Shown one piece after another: positions 46,918-56,352 of a DNA stretch of 64,000 bases (positions are counted from its first letter, which is position 1; each line of letters starts with the position of its first letter). The translations under genes and the position numbers were made by a program. The notes under the pieces are model-generated. The model worked only from the letters and a program-made list of their open reading frames with translations, made no database searches and was not told where the DNA came from. Source of the DNA: Macrococcus capreoli (lineage in GTDB: Bacteria > Bacillota > Bacilli > Staphylococcales > Staphylococcaceae); assembly GCF_025628935.1 (NCBI RefSeq), contig NZ_JAOTIS010000006.1, positions 62,001 to 126,000 on the forward strand. The letters run 5' to 3'.

Positions 46918-47157
46918 CTAAACGGCGTTTTCAATGCAGAACCTCGTCAAATTTCATCAACACTTTCGAAATCAAAGAGCGATTTCTCTGTGTTGCTTCC
47001 AATTTGTTCGGTTCTGAACGCATTGAAAACAGCCTCTCTAAACGGCGTTTTCAATGCAGAACCTCGTCAAATTTCATCAACACTTTCGAAATCAAAGAGC
47101 GATTTCTCTGTGTTGCTTCCAATTTGTTCGGTTCTGAACGCATTGAAAACAGCCTCT
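46918..47157 (-). repeat. Hairpin element copies 9 and 10, perfect 120-bp tandem
   Basis: 46918-47037 and 47038-47157 are the same sequence apart from the last one or two bases. Minus strand: GAGGCTGTTTTCAATGCG head, AGAACC/AGGTTCT, CAAATTG/AAATTT, CAACAC/GTGTTG, loop GAAATC-gctcttt-GATTTC, tail AAAACGCCGTTTA. Begins 1 bp after the glnQ-2 stop. Confidence 0.92.
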
Positions 47158-47158
47158 C

Positions 47159-47881
47159 CTATAACACTTTCGATAAAAATGCTTTCGTGCGTTCATTTTG
47201 TGGGTTCGTAAATAATGTCTGTGGATCTGCAACTTCCTGTACAATGCCTTTATCCATAAATACAACTCGGTCAGCTACTTCACGTGCAAAGCCCATTTCA
47301 TGCGTCACAACGACCATCGTCATCCCTTCTTTCGCCAAACTTTTCATAACTTCAAGCACATCTCCTACCACTTCAGGATCGAGTGCCGAAGTTGGCTCAT
47401 CAAATAACATCACATCTGGATCCATTGCTAGCGCTCTGGCAATCGCCACTCGTTGTTTCTGTCCACCCGATAATTGTGACGGATAATTATTCGCACGATC
47501 TGACAATCCTACTTTATCAAGTAAGTTTAACGCGCGTTCTTCAAGTTCTGCTTTACTCCCTCTATTTGTTAATAGTGGTGCCAGCATTAAATTTTCTTTA
47601 GCGGTCTTATGTGGAAACAAATTAAAGCTCTGAAATACCATCCCCATCTTCTGTCTTAATTTATTAATATCTGTACCTTTCGCTGTTAATGGAATATCTT
47701 CAAAGATAATTTCTCCACTCGTCGGTACTTCTAATAAATTCAAACAGCGAAGCAAAGTTGACTTCCCACTCCCTGATGGCCCGATAATCGCCACCACTTC
47801 ACCTTCCTGAATATGCAAATCTATCCCCTTTAATACTTCAACTTTACCAAAATATTTATGTAAATCATTAATTTTAATCAC
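47159..47881 (-). CDS. Polar amino-acid ABC transporter ATPase, second copy
   Basis: 240 residues, closely resembling the 44590 gene throughout (same Walker [51 protein letters not shown]). GTG start, overlapping glnP-2 by 8 bp. With the operon at 44590-46753 it forms a tandem duplication of a whole two-gene transporter; sequence divergence (for example ADPQTLF against APPERLF) shows that the duplication is old. Confidence 0.9.
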   Translation of the reverse strand: MIKINDLHKYFGKVEVLKGIDLHIQEGEVVAIIGPSGSGKSTLLRCLNLLEVPTSGEIIFEDIPLTAKGTDINKLRQKMGMVFQSFNLFPHKTAKENLMLAPLLTNRGSKAELEERALNLLDKVGLSDRANNYPSQLSGGQKQRVAIARALAMDPDVMLFDEPTSALDPEVVGDVLEVMKSLAKEGMTMVVVTHEMGFAREVADRVVFMDKGIVQEVADPQTLFTNPQNERTKAFLSKVL

Positions 47882-49325
47882 TAACGCTCATTCTCCTTTC
47901 GATAACATTCATCACTCGAGATAAAATAAATGTTAATACAAAATAAGCAATCGCTGCGATAAGTAATGGTGTGAATGGATCGAATGATGCCCCTTGTACA
48001 ACTTGTGCATTAAACATTAATTCTGATACACCAATAACGGATACGATTGATGATTCTTTTATAACCGTAATAAATTCATTTCCTAGCGCTGGTAATATAT
48101 TTTTAATCGCTTGCGGCATAATGACTTTATTCATTGACTGCGCATGTGTTAATCCTAAAGATCGCGCTGCTTCCATTTGTCCTTTGTCAACTGCTTTAAT
48201 ACCTGCTCGAATAATTTCAGCAATATATGCTCCACAATTTAATATTAATGCGAGTGTTCCACATACAAAGGCCGATAAATCTAAACCTAGTACAGCCGTC
48301 GTACCGAAATATACTAAAAATACTTGCACTAGTAACGGTGTTCCACGAATAAACTCGATATATACCCAAGCTATCGCTTTTAATATTTTGCTTGAACTTA
48401 ATTTCAGGAACGCAAATATACCTCCGATTAATGACCCGAATATAACACCTATAATTGAAATTAAAATTGTCGCGCCAATCCCTTGAATAAAGAATGTCCC
48501 ATACTTACTTAAAAATGATGCATCATCAAACATTTCTTTATGCGCTTTCTTCTCATATTCTTTAATTAATCCTTTATCCTGAGCATCTTTAATCGATTGG
48601 TTAATCGCATCTAAAAACTTCGGCGAATCTTTAGGCACCGCAATCGCTGTCGTTTTCTTAGAATCATTAAATTCTACATCAGCAAATGTCAGACTTGGAT
48701 TTTGTGTTAAATACGCCTCACCTACAATACTATCAATGACAGCTGCTTTCGTTTTACCTGTATTGACACTCATAATTACTTCAGGTGTTCTTGTAAGTGA
48801 TGTAAGCGTCGCATCCGGCATTTCTTTTTGAGCTAATTCTTCTTGTGTCGTTTGTTTCTGTACTGATACTGGTACATCTTTAAAGTCTTTTAAACTTTTA
48901 AATTTATTTTTATCTTTTTTTTGAATGATTACTTTTTGCGTAACGGAAAAGTAGTTATTTGAGAAATCCACTTCTTTCTCACGTTCAGCAGTTGGTGTCA
49001 TCCCTGATGCAATCATATCAATCTTGCCTGTTTTCATTGCACCAAGTAAACTATCAAAACTCATATTAACAATCTGTAACTTTACATTTTGATCTTTTGC
49101 AATTTTCTTAATTAAATCAACATCAATCCCTGCATATTCGCGCTTCCCATTGACGGTGCGCTCAAATTCCATCGGTGCGAAATCCGCAGATAAACCAACT
49201 TTTAATACCCCTCGTTTCTTGACGATATCAAACTGATCTTCTTTTGCTTGTACCAAACTGAGTGGTAGCGAAGCCATCAATAACAAAACAATAAAAAATG
49301 AAATTACCCCTTTAAAAAATTTCAA
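47874..49325 (-). CDS. Fused substrate-binding/permease protein, second copy
   Basis: 483 residues: signal peptide, SBP_bac_3 domain ([20 protein letters not shown] onward) and a HisM-type permease ending [14 protein letters not shown] like its paralogue. TTG start after GAGGAGGAG. The ligand pocket differs from copy 1 in many places (for example DSIVGEAYL against EGPVGEAYL), so ligand preference may differ. Confidence 0.9.
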   Translation of the reverse strand: MKFFKGVISFFIVLLLMASLPLSLVQAKEDQFDIVKKRGVLKVGLSADFAPMEFERTVNGKREYAGIDVDLIKKIAKDQNVKLQIVNMSFDSLLGAMKTGKIDMIASGMTPTAEREKEVDFSNNYFSVTQKVIIQKKDKNKFKSLKDFKDVPVSVQKQTTQEELAQKEMPDATLTSLTRTPEVIMSVNTGKTKAAVIDSIVGEAYLTQNPSLTFADVEFNDSKKTTAIAVPKDSPKFLDAINQSIKDAQDKGLIKEYEKKAHKEMFDDASFLSKYGTFFIQGIGATILISIIGVIFGSLIGGIFAFLKLSSSKILKAIAWVYIEFIRGTPLLVQVFLVYFGTTAVLGLDLSAFVCGTLALILNCGAYIAEIIRAGIKAVDKGQMEAARSLGLTHAQSMNKVIMPQAIKNILPALGNEFITVIKESSIVSVIGVSELMFNAQVVQGASFDPFTPLLIAAIAYFVLTFILSRVMNVIERRMSVSD

Positions 49326-49484
49326 ATTTCACTCCTCCTCTGCTAGTTGTATTATACAAACTAAAATCGCGTTTAACAATACTGAATTTTCTAAAAATAA
49401 AAATTATTCTAAACCCTTTTGCCAATTAAAGCAGAATAATGTACAATTTACTTACATAATTTTTAAGAAGATGGAGTGACGACC

Positions 49485-50636
49485 GTGCCAACATTAAATC
49501 AGTATATAAACGAAGTGACTATACCAGGAACCCGTGAATTTGCAAATAAAGCAGCAGGACTCAACGATTGTATCGATTTAACGCTCGGACAATCTGATTT
49601 TGCACCACCCGCTTCAGTGAAGTCTGCAATGATACAAGCAATACAAGATAATCAATTACGTTATACGCATAATCGTGGGTTGATAGCATTAAGAACTGCA
49701 ATTGCTCATACTTTAAAAGAGAAGTTTAATGTAGATTATCATCCTGAAACAGAGATTATCGTGACAAACGGAGGATCAGAAGCGATTGACGCAGTATTTA
49801 GAACCATCATCAATCCAGGTGATGAAGTGATATTGCCTTCACCGTGTTATCTAGGTTATGAACCGATTATTAAATTACTTGGTGCGAAAGTTGTGCTAGT
49901 GGATACTTCAAAGACGCAGCTTGTACCGACGCCTGAAGCGATTAAAGCAGCGATTACAGATAAGACGAAAGCTGTACTGTTTAATTATCCGACAAATCCA
50001 ACGGGTAAGACACTAACATACCAACAAATTAAAGGTTTAGTAGCAATGCTGAAAGATGAAGATATCTTTATCGTGACAGATGAAATTTATAGTGAGAATG
50101 TATACGATGCACCACATCATTCATTTTTAGAGTTTCAGGAACTGCGCGACAAACTCTTTGTTATTAATGGATTGTCAAAGTCACACGCGATTACCGGCGC
50201 ACGTGTCGGTTATGTCGTGTCGAATGCTGAACTTATTACCCATGTAACTTCTGTACATTTATATAACGCGATATGCGTTGCAACACCAAGTCAATACGGT
50301 GCGATTGAAGCGTTCAAAGATAGCGATACAGTCAAAATAATGAATAAAGCATATATTGAACGCAGAGATTATTTATTTGATAAGCTTACTGAATTAGGCT
50401 TACCGGTTGAGAAACCTCAAGGTGCATTTTATATTTTCCCGGATATTTCGGCATATAATAGCAGTTCTTATCAGTTTGCTACAGATTTACTTGAGCGAGA
50501 ACGATTAGCTGTTGTACCTGGCAGTGCATTTTCAAAATTTGGTGAGGGCCATATTCGTTTATCATTTGCATCGAGTATGGAAGAGTTAAAAGAAGCAATG
50601 GTAAGGCTTGAGAGGTTTTTGAAGGAATATAAATAG
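49485..50636 (+). CDS. patA: Class I/II aminotransferase, PatA-like
   Basis: About 383 residues; GTG 8 bp after GATGGAG chosen over a GTG that overlaps it. PLP-fold landmarks: TLGQSDFAPP, NYPTNPTGKTL, VTDEIYSE, the PLP-Lys in INGLSKSHAITGARVGY and the substrate-Arg in HIRLSFASS. PatA of Bacillus transaminates acetyl-diaminopimelate or similar; here the exact substrate is open. Confidence 0.87.
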   Translation: MPTLNQYINEVTIPGTREFANKAAGLNDCIDLTLGQSDFAPPASVKSAMIQAIQDNQLRYTHNRGLIALRTAIAHTLKEKFNVDYHPETEIIVTNGGSEAIDAVFRTIINPGDEVILPSPCYLGYEPIIKLLGAKVVLVDTSKTQLVPTPEAIKAAITDKTKAVLFNYPTNPTGKTLTYQQIKGLVAMLKDEDIFIVTDEIYSENVYDAPHHSFLEFQELRDKLFVINGLSKSHAITGARVGYVVSNAELITHVTSVHLYNAICVATPSQYGAIEAFKDSDTVKIMNKAYIERRDYLFDKLTELGLPVEKPQGAFYIFPDISAYNSSSYQFATDLLERERLAVVPGSAFSKFGEGHIRLSFASSMEELKEAMVRLERFLKEYK

Positions 50637-50642
50637 TCATAA

Positions 50643-50677
50643 AAATAGCCCGAATCTTTAAGATTCGGGCCATTTTT
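50643..50677. terminator. Bidirectional terminator
   Basis: AAAATAGCCCGAATCT / GATTCGGGCCATTTTT hairpin between convergent patA and the PTS-IIC-like gene. Confidence 0.88.
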
Positions 50678-50691
50678 GTAGTCATATTCAA

Positions 50692-51738
50692 TTATTGTTC
50701 CGTTTTATATAAGAATATTTCATCGTTGTATCCAGGTAATATTCTTTTAAGAATTTGATGTGTGACAAATGCGATTGGTAACGGGATAATTACATACGCC
50801 ATCAATAGACTTATAACGTTCTGCATAAACGTACCATCCATAAATTTTAAAGCATTGATTGGTCCTACTAATCCAGTATAACCGAACCCTGCTGACATCG
50901 GCGTACCTTGAACATTAAAGCAATATGCACAAAGACCGGCGACAATACCATTAATGAGTAATGCCACAATAATAATCGGATGTTTGAAATAAACAGGCAT
51001 CATCATTTTCGCTGCACCGATAATTAATGTCACCATCGTTCCTTTATCATTTACTTTCATTGCACCGAAGATAAATGTATAGCAACATGCGACTATACCG
51101 AGGTTAGCAGAACCACTACCTAACCCAGATAAACTAATCACAGTAGCGATCGCCACAACCGAAATTGGTGTCGCCATTAACACACTATAACTTATCCCAA
51201 TCAATATACACATGAGGAGCGGATTTAACGTCGTAAAATGATGAATAATTTGTCCAATACCACCTGTAAACTGCTTCAAGTAAGGTAGTGTCAATGAACC
51301 GATAAATCCTGGTAAGATACCTGCTAATAGCGGTAGGAATACAATGTTCATACTGCCCATTTTATTACCTAAATAAATAAGTATAAATGCACTTATTGTT
51401 ATCGTTAACATCATATTAATAATGTCACCAATACCGACAAACATGAATCCTTTACCATTAAACTGCACAGCACCTGAGCCTAATACAGAAGCTCCAGAAA
51501 GTATTGCCGTCTGTAATCCATTAAACTTAAACTGTTGACTAATTGTGATACCTGCTAATGCACTTAAACAAAACTGAAAGATAATTAACAACTGACCTAA
51601 ACTTGTAAATACACTGTTATACTGAGCTAAATATTTAAACAATTCACCGAGCATGGCATTCGGCACAAGTGCGACAACAATACCTGCTGCCATACCATTT
51701 AAAATATTAGTAAAAAACTGCTTTGCGTTAATATTCAT
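50692..51738 (-). CDS. PTS_EIIC_2-type membrane transporter
   Basis: About 348 residues with nine or ten TM helices. NINAKQFFTNILNGMAAGIV at the start, MSAGFGYTGLVGPINALKFM near the end, resembling stand-alone PTS EIIC-type membrane proteins without EIIA/EIIB. ATG after GGGTAGG is preferred; a start 48 bp upstream is possible. The substrate is unknown. Confidence 0.7.
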   Translation of the reverse strand: MNINAKQFFTNILNGMAAGIVVALVPNAMLGELFKYLAQYNSVFTSLGQLLIIFQFCLSALAGITISQQFKFNGLQTAILSGASVLGSGAVQFNGKGFMFVGIGDIINMMLTITISAFILIYLGNKMGSMNIVFLPLLAGILPGFIGSLTLPYLKQFTGGIGQIIHHFTTLNPLLMCILIGISYSVLMATPISVVAIATVISLSGLGSGSANLGIVACCYTFIFGAMKVNDKGTMVTLIIGAAKMMMPVYFKHPIIIVALLINGIVAGLCAYCFNVQGTPMSAGFGYTGLVGPINALKFMDGTFMQNVISLLMAYVIIPLPIAFVTHQILKRILPGYNDEIFLYKTEQ

Positions 51739-51807
51739 TGGAATACCTACCCTTATTTGATTTCCTGCACCTAATATTTCTACCATACTTCTATCAGTAA
51801 ATGCAAT

Positions 51808-52134
51808 CTATTTTTTAGGGCGTGTATTGTTTTCTAAAGTATTAAACACTTCTGGTAATACAGTATTTAAATCAATCTTACTGCGCTCTGCTAAATTAAT
51901 GAGCCACCAGATTGATTCACTTATTTTATAAGCTAATTCCCCTTCGCTATTCGGTTTAGGCCAGCGTCCTTCCTTATCCATGACAAGTCGACCGACGAGT
52001 CCAGCATCTGTTAAGAATGCAAGGGCATCCTCTTCAAGCGACCATTCAGTACCGTGATGTGATACTTCTAACGCGTGATATTGTTGCCTAATTGTTACTG
52101 CCTGACGGATTAATGATTCAAATGATTGTTCCAT
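51808..52134 (-). CDS. MazG-like protein
   Basis: About 108 residues from the ATG 7 bp after GGAGG. All-alpha, EWSLEEDALAFLTDAGLVGR and ELAYKISESIWWLINLAE, a MazG-like NTP pyrophosphohydrolase fold with acidic residues placed for metal binding. Probably a house-cleaning nucleotide enzyme; substrate unknown. Alone, between the PTS-like gene and clpP-like gene. Confidence 0.7.
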   Translation of the reverse strand: MEQSFESLIRQAVTIRQQYHALEVSHHGTEWSLEEDALAFLTDAGLVGRLVMDKEGRWPKPNSEGELAYKISESIWWLINLAERSKIDLNTVLPEVFNTLENNTRPKK

Positions 52135-52272
52135 TATGTAAACCTCCATTGTTTTTATCAATCATATCAAATCATCAATTCAAACAGAAATCATACAAAT
52201 ATCGTCCAAATTCTTTGACTTAAATTGACCAAAACAATAAAATAAGGATAACAAGCTTATAGGAGGCACATT

Positions 52273-52827
52273 ATGACAAACGAACAAAAAGATATTATGT
52301 TAGAAAAAATGATTGAATCTCGTACAATTCTTATTTCAGGTGGCATTGATGATAAATCAGCGAAAGAAGTAGTGAATCAATTATTATTATTAGACTCAAT
52401 TAACCACGATCCAATTAAATTAATCATCTCATCGCCAGGAGGACACGTTGATTCTGGTTATTTAATTCACGATATGATTAACTTTATTGAATCTGAAGTT
52501 AAGATTATTGGTGCTGGATGGGTAGTTAGTGCCGGTGTATTAATTTACTTATCAGGTAAGAAAGAGAACCGTTATGCATTACCAAATACACGCTTTATGA
52601 TTCACCAGCCAAGTGGTGGTACGCAAGGTCAAGCATCAAATATGGAGATCACAGCGAAAGAAATTATCCGTACACGTCAAAAGTTAAACGAATTAATCGC
52701 TCGTGAAACTGGTAAATCAGTAGAAGAAGTAGAACAACATACAGGCCGTGACTACTGGTTAAATACACAAGAAGCATTAGACTACGGCATCGTTAATAAA
52801 ATTATTACAAATCAAAATGAAATCTAA
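52273..52827 (+). CDS. ClpP-family serine protease, non-canonical
   Basis: 184 residues, shorter than canonical ClpP (about 195). Triad visible: Ser86 in GWVVSAGVLIYL (standard ClpP has AASMG), His111 in RFMIHQPSGG, Asp160 in TGRDYWLNTQEALDYG. The Gly-rich strand SPGGHVDSG is kept. The hydrophobic N-terminal loop motif is unusual (MTNEQKDIMLEKMIESRTIL). It resembles the secondary ClpP paralogues of Firmicutes. Own ribosome site TAGGAGG and terminator. Confidence 0.82.
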   Translation: MTNEQKDIMLEKMIESRTILISGGIDDKSAKEVVNQLLLLDSINHDPIKLIISSPGGHVDSGYLIHDMINFIESEVKIIGAGWVVSAGVLIYLSGKKENRYALPNTRFMIHQPSGGTQGQASNMEITAKEIIRTRQKLNELIARETGKSVEEVEQHTGRDYWLNTQEALDYGIVNKIITNQNEI

Positions 52828-52832
52828 AAATT

Positions 52833-52871
52833 TATCCCCATGCATCAGTTTTGATGTATGAGGATTTTTTA
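52833..52871 (+). terminator. Terminator of the clpP-like gene
   Basis: ATCCCCATGCATCA / TGATGTATGAGGAT followed by TTTTTT. Confidence 0.85.
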
Positions 52872-52918
52872 TTGCTTAAGATTTGCGTGAGATTTAGCGG
52901 TATCTATATTACTAAATG

Positions 52919-53425
52919 CTAAATTTCGCGAATACTTTCTATTCCATTGATATAGTCATTGATTTCATGTCGTGATTTGAAAATAATAACATGCTTATCT
53001 TTATATCTTTCTATCAATTCAAGTACTTGTGGTCTACTCACTTCATTATATCGCTTCACAAATGCTATAAACTCTGGATCTGTCTCTCCTGTTTCAATCC
53101 AAGGCATATCTGGTCTTTCTTTTCCCTTTCGTTCTTCAATCCCTGCTAAACAAACGTCTACTGATAAGTCCAGGAAATAGATTGTATCACACTGTTCAAA
53201 TCTCATTTCTAAAGTATTACCGTAATTACCATCAATTATCCATCGGTCTTTCTCAAGCACTTGCTTCAATCTGTCTATAAAGACTTCCCTGCTAACTGTC
53301 GTCTTATCTTTATTCCAATTTAATAAGTCTAAATGAAAGAGCGGTAGCCCAGTCTTATAACTTAATTGTCTGGAAAAAGTACTCTTACCGCTACCTGGAC
53401 AACCGATTACTATCACTCGCTGCAT
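52919..53425 (-). CDS. P-loop kinase, topology-modulation/adenylate-kinase-like
   Basis: 168 residues: Walker A GCPGSGKSTFSRQL (residues 8-21), FHLDLLNWNKDKTTVSREVF and WIIDGNYGNTLEMRFEQCDT typical of FlaR/topology modulation proteins. Likely phosphorylates a nucleoside or other small molecule; the substrate is unknown. AGGAGGTAC before the ATG; 11 bp after the phosphotransferase gene and co-transcribed. Confidence 0.82.
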   Translation of the reverse strand: MQRVIVIGCPGSGKSTFSRQLSYKTGLPLFHLDLLNWNKDKTTVSREVFIDRLKQVLEKDRWIIDGNYGNTLEMRFEQCDTIYFLDLSVDVCLAGIEERKGKERPDMPWIETGETDPEFIAFVKRYNEVSRPQVLELIERYKDKHVIIFKSRHEINDYINGIESIREI

Positions 53426-53436
53426 AACAGTACCTC

Positions 53437-54243
53437 CTACATTGCATGTAATAATTCCATATAACGCTCAGTATCTTCAGGATGATGGCGCGTGCTTGTT
53501 GAAAGACGTAGAGCTAGGATGATCTTGGCATATACTTTAAAGTCCTCAAATGAAATAAAACTATAATTTAAATAATAATCATAGTACGCTTTAAAACTTT
53601 GTTCATTAATATCATTCGGACTTGAATAATACAAAAATAACAGTTCATACAATATCAAATTTTGCATCGGTGTCGGATCAATAACAGATAAATCACCTTC
53701 GTTCATTATGAAATTATGATAACCAAAATCACCATGTACATATTTCGGTAATTCTTCAGGTGGGGCTACCGCTTCTAAATCATCAAGCAATACATCACAA
53801 TGATAATAATCATCTAATACAAGACGCTCCAATTCAAGCTCATGCTTTAAAAATGATTTGAAATCTGCTTTTAAATCATTGATATATCCGACGCGTTTAT
53901 CACTATCATCATAAGCTTTAATAAAATCAATTTTATCTAATAAAGCAGTCTTACTATATGTATACTCCAGCATCTTTCCTTTCATATGTTCCATTAAAAT
54001 ATATGTAGAACCATCCGTCGTTATACAATCAGGAAATGCTGATATATCACGATAACTTTTTAAGAATTGGCTTTCAGACTGTATGGATAATTCCGGATTT
54101 AGTTTCAATACGAATTGTTGATGATAATCATCAAGATAAAATACTTTGCTTGTTGTGCCCGATGTTATCTCTGTCAATACACATCGACCACTTACATAAT
54201 GCATATCCTGTAATGCAAATAATATACTCCTTACCGAAGTCAA
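53437..54243 (-). CDS. APH/choline-kinase-family phosphotransferase
   Basis: 268 residues. Catalytic Brenner motif YVHGDFGYHNFIMNEGDL followed by SVIDPTP; N-lobe with FVLKLNPELS. TTG start likely after AGGACG. Such enzymes phosphorylate small molecules including some antibiotics; the sequence alone does not reveal the substrate, and no known resistance signature is recognised. Operon with the P-loop kinase. Confidence 0.78.
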   Translation of the reverse strand: MTSVRSILFALQDMHYVSGRCVLTEITSGTTSKVFYLDDYHQQFVLKLNPELSIQSESQFLKSYRDISAFPDCITTDGSTYILMEHMKGKMLEYTYSKTALLDKIDFIKAYDDSDKRVGYINDLKADFKSFLKHELELERLVLDDYYHCDVLLDDLEAVAPPEELPKYVHGDFGYHNFIMNEGDLSVIDPTPMQNLILYELLFLYYSSPNDINEQSFKAYYDYYLNYSFISFEDFKVYAKIILALRLSTSTRHHPEDTERYMELLHAM

Positions 54244-54320
54244 AATACCACGTCCTATCTATTCATTTGCATCTATTTATTATATTCGATATTATAACTA
54301 AAAACTATCGAGGTAAAAAA

Positions 54321-54695
54321 ATGAATCTAAAACAACGCGCATATCAATTAAAAACAGATGTCCCTGCCATATTTATCGCACTACAGAAAAAAGAAACACC
54401 AATTCTCGCTAAAGCTTTGGCGCTCTTAACAATTATTTATGCACTTTCTCCCATTGATTTAATACCTGACTTCATTCCCGTATTCGGTTACTTAGATGAT
54501 GTTATCTTGTTGCCATTATTTATTAGTTTAACTATCAAACTCATTCCAGTTGAAATATTTGAGCAATGCCAACAAGAAGCCCAAAGTCTGACACGTAAAG
54601 ATTTAAAACGCTGGTATTTTGCACTGCCCATTCTCATCATCTGGCTCGTAACATTATATGTTCTTGTACAACTATTTAACTATTTTTATAACTGA
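54321..54695 (+). CDS. DUF1232 (YkvA-like) membrane protein
   Basis: 124 residues from the ATG 7 bp after GAGG. LLTIIYALSPIDLIPDFIPV is the DUF1232 signature, followed by FGYLDDVILL and a C-terminal TM helix. Function unknown. Its last 10 bp overlap the convergent cupin gene. Confidence 0.85.
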   Translation: MNLKQRAYQLKTDVPAIFIALQKKETPILAKALALLTIIYALSPIDLIPDFIPVFGYLDDVILLPLFISLTIKLIPVEIFEQCQQEAQSLTRKDLKRWYFALPILIIWLVTLYVLVQLFNYFYN

Positions 54696-55093
54696 AGATA
54701 CCAGTCATCTTCTACAGGTTCAAGCCACTCCGGCGTTCCTGCTGTGATTGCAATATGTTCAAACCAGCTATCTTGCTTTGCACCATGCCAATGTTTAACA
54801 CCGTCATGCGTAACAATCACATCGCCTGCTTTTAAACTTTGAGCCTGTTTACCTTCTTCCTGATACCAACCTTCACCGCCTGTAACAAGTAAGATTTGAA
54901 AGCCATCATGATGAATATGCCAATTATTGCGACATGCAGGCTCGAAAGTCACATTAGCAACGCCAACATTCACATCTTTATCAGCAACAAGTGATTGTAA
55001 GTAACTTTGTCCGATAAAGTATTGGGCGAAAGCTTCATTCTTTTCTCCTACCGGGAAAATAACGCCATTTTTTACTTCTTCATTATTTGCCAT
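54686..55093 (-). CDS. Cupin-domain protein
   Basis: About 135 residues. Cupin motif 1 NNWHIHHDGFQILLVTGGEG and motif 2 GDVIVTHDGVKHWHGA supply His/Glu metal ligands. Similar proteins accompany carboxymuconolactone decarboxylases, but none is here. ATG 8 bp after GGAG. Together with the hydrolase upstream it may be one transcript. Confidence 0.85.
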   Translation of the reverse strand: MANNEEVKNGVIFPVGEKNEAFAQYFIGQSYLQSLVADKDVNVGVANVTFEPACRNNWHIHHDGFQILLVTGGEGWYQEEGKQAQSLKAGDVIVTHDGVKHWHGAKQDSWFEHIAITAGTPEWLEPVEDDWYLQL

Positions 55094-55123
55094 ACGTATC
55101 ACTCCTAATAATTGATGCTTTAA

Positions 55124-55939
55124 TTATAACAAATCTACCGCACTAACAAACTTTTTAGCAAGTCTGCGGACTTCATCGTATGCATCAATCATTGGATTAT
55201 GTCCTGTATTCGTTAATACTGTCGTATGGACATGATCTTTTGGTTCAAAGAAACGAATTTGATCCTTATATCCAACAACATTATCATATTGGCCAAGTAA
55301 TACATATACTAGCGTATCTTCATGGATGTGAATGCTATCTTCACATCTAAATTGATAAAATTCATTATCTTGTCTACGTAGGTTCTTCATAAATTCGTTA
55401 TTTGCACGTTTAATACCCGGTACCATCAGTTTTCTAAATAAAGCCCAAGTTTCATGATTAACGCGTACAGTCATTCCTAAATAATCTTTATAATATTCTT
55501 TGTCTTCTGTTACTTCAAATGCTTCATCAACTTGGCGATCTAATTTTTCAATTGTACGTAGATGCTTTTGGCCTTCAACAACAGGACACGTAATAAATCC
55601 AGCCTTCACCTGTTCTTGTAATCTATCCATCACACCTAGGCACATATAACTGCCATAAGAGTGTCCAACTAAAGTAATCTTCTCATCACCTGTCATTGCT
55701 TCAATAAACGCGAGCACTACATCTAATATATCATTGGTACTATTTAATCCTAAATCTGCTTCAGATTCACCCATACCCGGAATATCTAAATAAATACGTT
55801 GGTACTCCGCAAAAATATCATCATACATTTCAAAGTGACTCGTTAAATCTACACCATTTCCATGAAAGAAATATACAGGTTGACCAACACCTTCTAATTT
55901 ATAATTTAATGTTACGTCTTTAATATCAATCGTTGTCAT
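55124..55939 (-). CDS. Alpha/beta hydrolase
   Basis: 271 residues. Oxyanion HGNGVDLTSH, nucleophile elbow GHSYGSYM (Ser near 94), a cap domain, and the catalytic His in TNTGHNPMIDAY. An esterase or lipase-like enzyme of unknown substrate. Located between the HIRAN and cupin genes on the same strand. Confidence 0.87.
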   Translation of the reverse strand: MTTIDIKDVTLNYKLEGVGQPVYFFHGNGVDLTSHFEMYDDIFAEYQRIYLDIPGMGESEADLGLNSTNDILDVVLAFIEAMTGDEKITLVGHSYGSYMCLGVMDRLQEQVKAGFITCPVVEGQKHLRTIEKLDRQVDEAFEVTEDKEYYKDYLGMTVRVNHETWALFRKLMVPGIKRANNEFMKNLRRQDNEFYQFRCEDSIHIHEDTLVYVLLGQYDNVVGYKDQIRFFEPKDHVHTTVLTNTGHNPMIDAYDEVRRLAKKFVSAVDLL

Positions 55940-55951
55940 ATACTATTCCCC

Positions 55952-56341
55952 TTAGTCTTTTAAATAAATTTCAATCTTTATTTTTACCCAAGATCCGTTT
56001 AATTCTTTTTCTTTTACCTTACCAAACAGTAATTTACCTGCATCCATTAACCTTGAGAAGATGATGTTATCTACTTTAGGAATATACCCTAATTTAACGT
56101 CATTTAAATTCTTAATTACAATCGCTTTCGAATCATATGGGTTATCTGGCTCCCTATAAAAATTTAATCGCTCTCCTATTTGGATATATGGATACAATTT
56201 TTCCATACCATCAACATATGATGTACCTGCAATATATGTATCAAACAATAAGATTTCACGTTCAAATGGTGTTGGAATCGTCACTTTACCACCGTGCAAT
56301 ATGCTGATTAAACCATTTCCCGTTTTTTCTATTTCATGCAT
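55952..56341 (-). CDS. HIRAN-domain protein
   Basis: About 129 residues, nearly all a HIRAN domain: FDTYIAGTSYVDGMEKLYPY, LNFYREPDNPYDSKAIVI and KLGYIPKVDNIIFSRLMDAG. HIRAN modules in helicases bind single-strand 3' ends of DNA; stand-alone bacterial forms are uncharacterised. The ATG lies 6 bp after GAGGTGA, a site just 11 bp beyond the J-domain gene's stop, so the two are co-transcribed. Confidence 0.82.
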   Translation of the reverse strand: MHEIEKTGNGLISILHGGKVTIPTPFEREILLFDTYIAGTSYVDGMEKLYPYIQIGERLNFYREPDNPYDSKAIVIKNLNDVKLGYIPKVDNIIFSRLMDAGKLLFGKVKEKELNGSWVKIKIEIYLKD

Positions 56342-56352
56342 TGACATTCACC

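Noticed and set aside
46869-47486. A 205-residue plus-strand frame with duplicated halves
   Set aside because: It reads through the two 120-bp hairpin units and then antisense to the glnQ-2 gene; it is an artefact of repeat and shadow coding.
53437-54243. Aminoglycoside resistance gene
   Set aside because: Only the general phosphotransferase motif is visible; no feature of a known aminoglycoside enzyme, so a resistance label is not supported.
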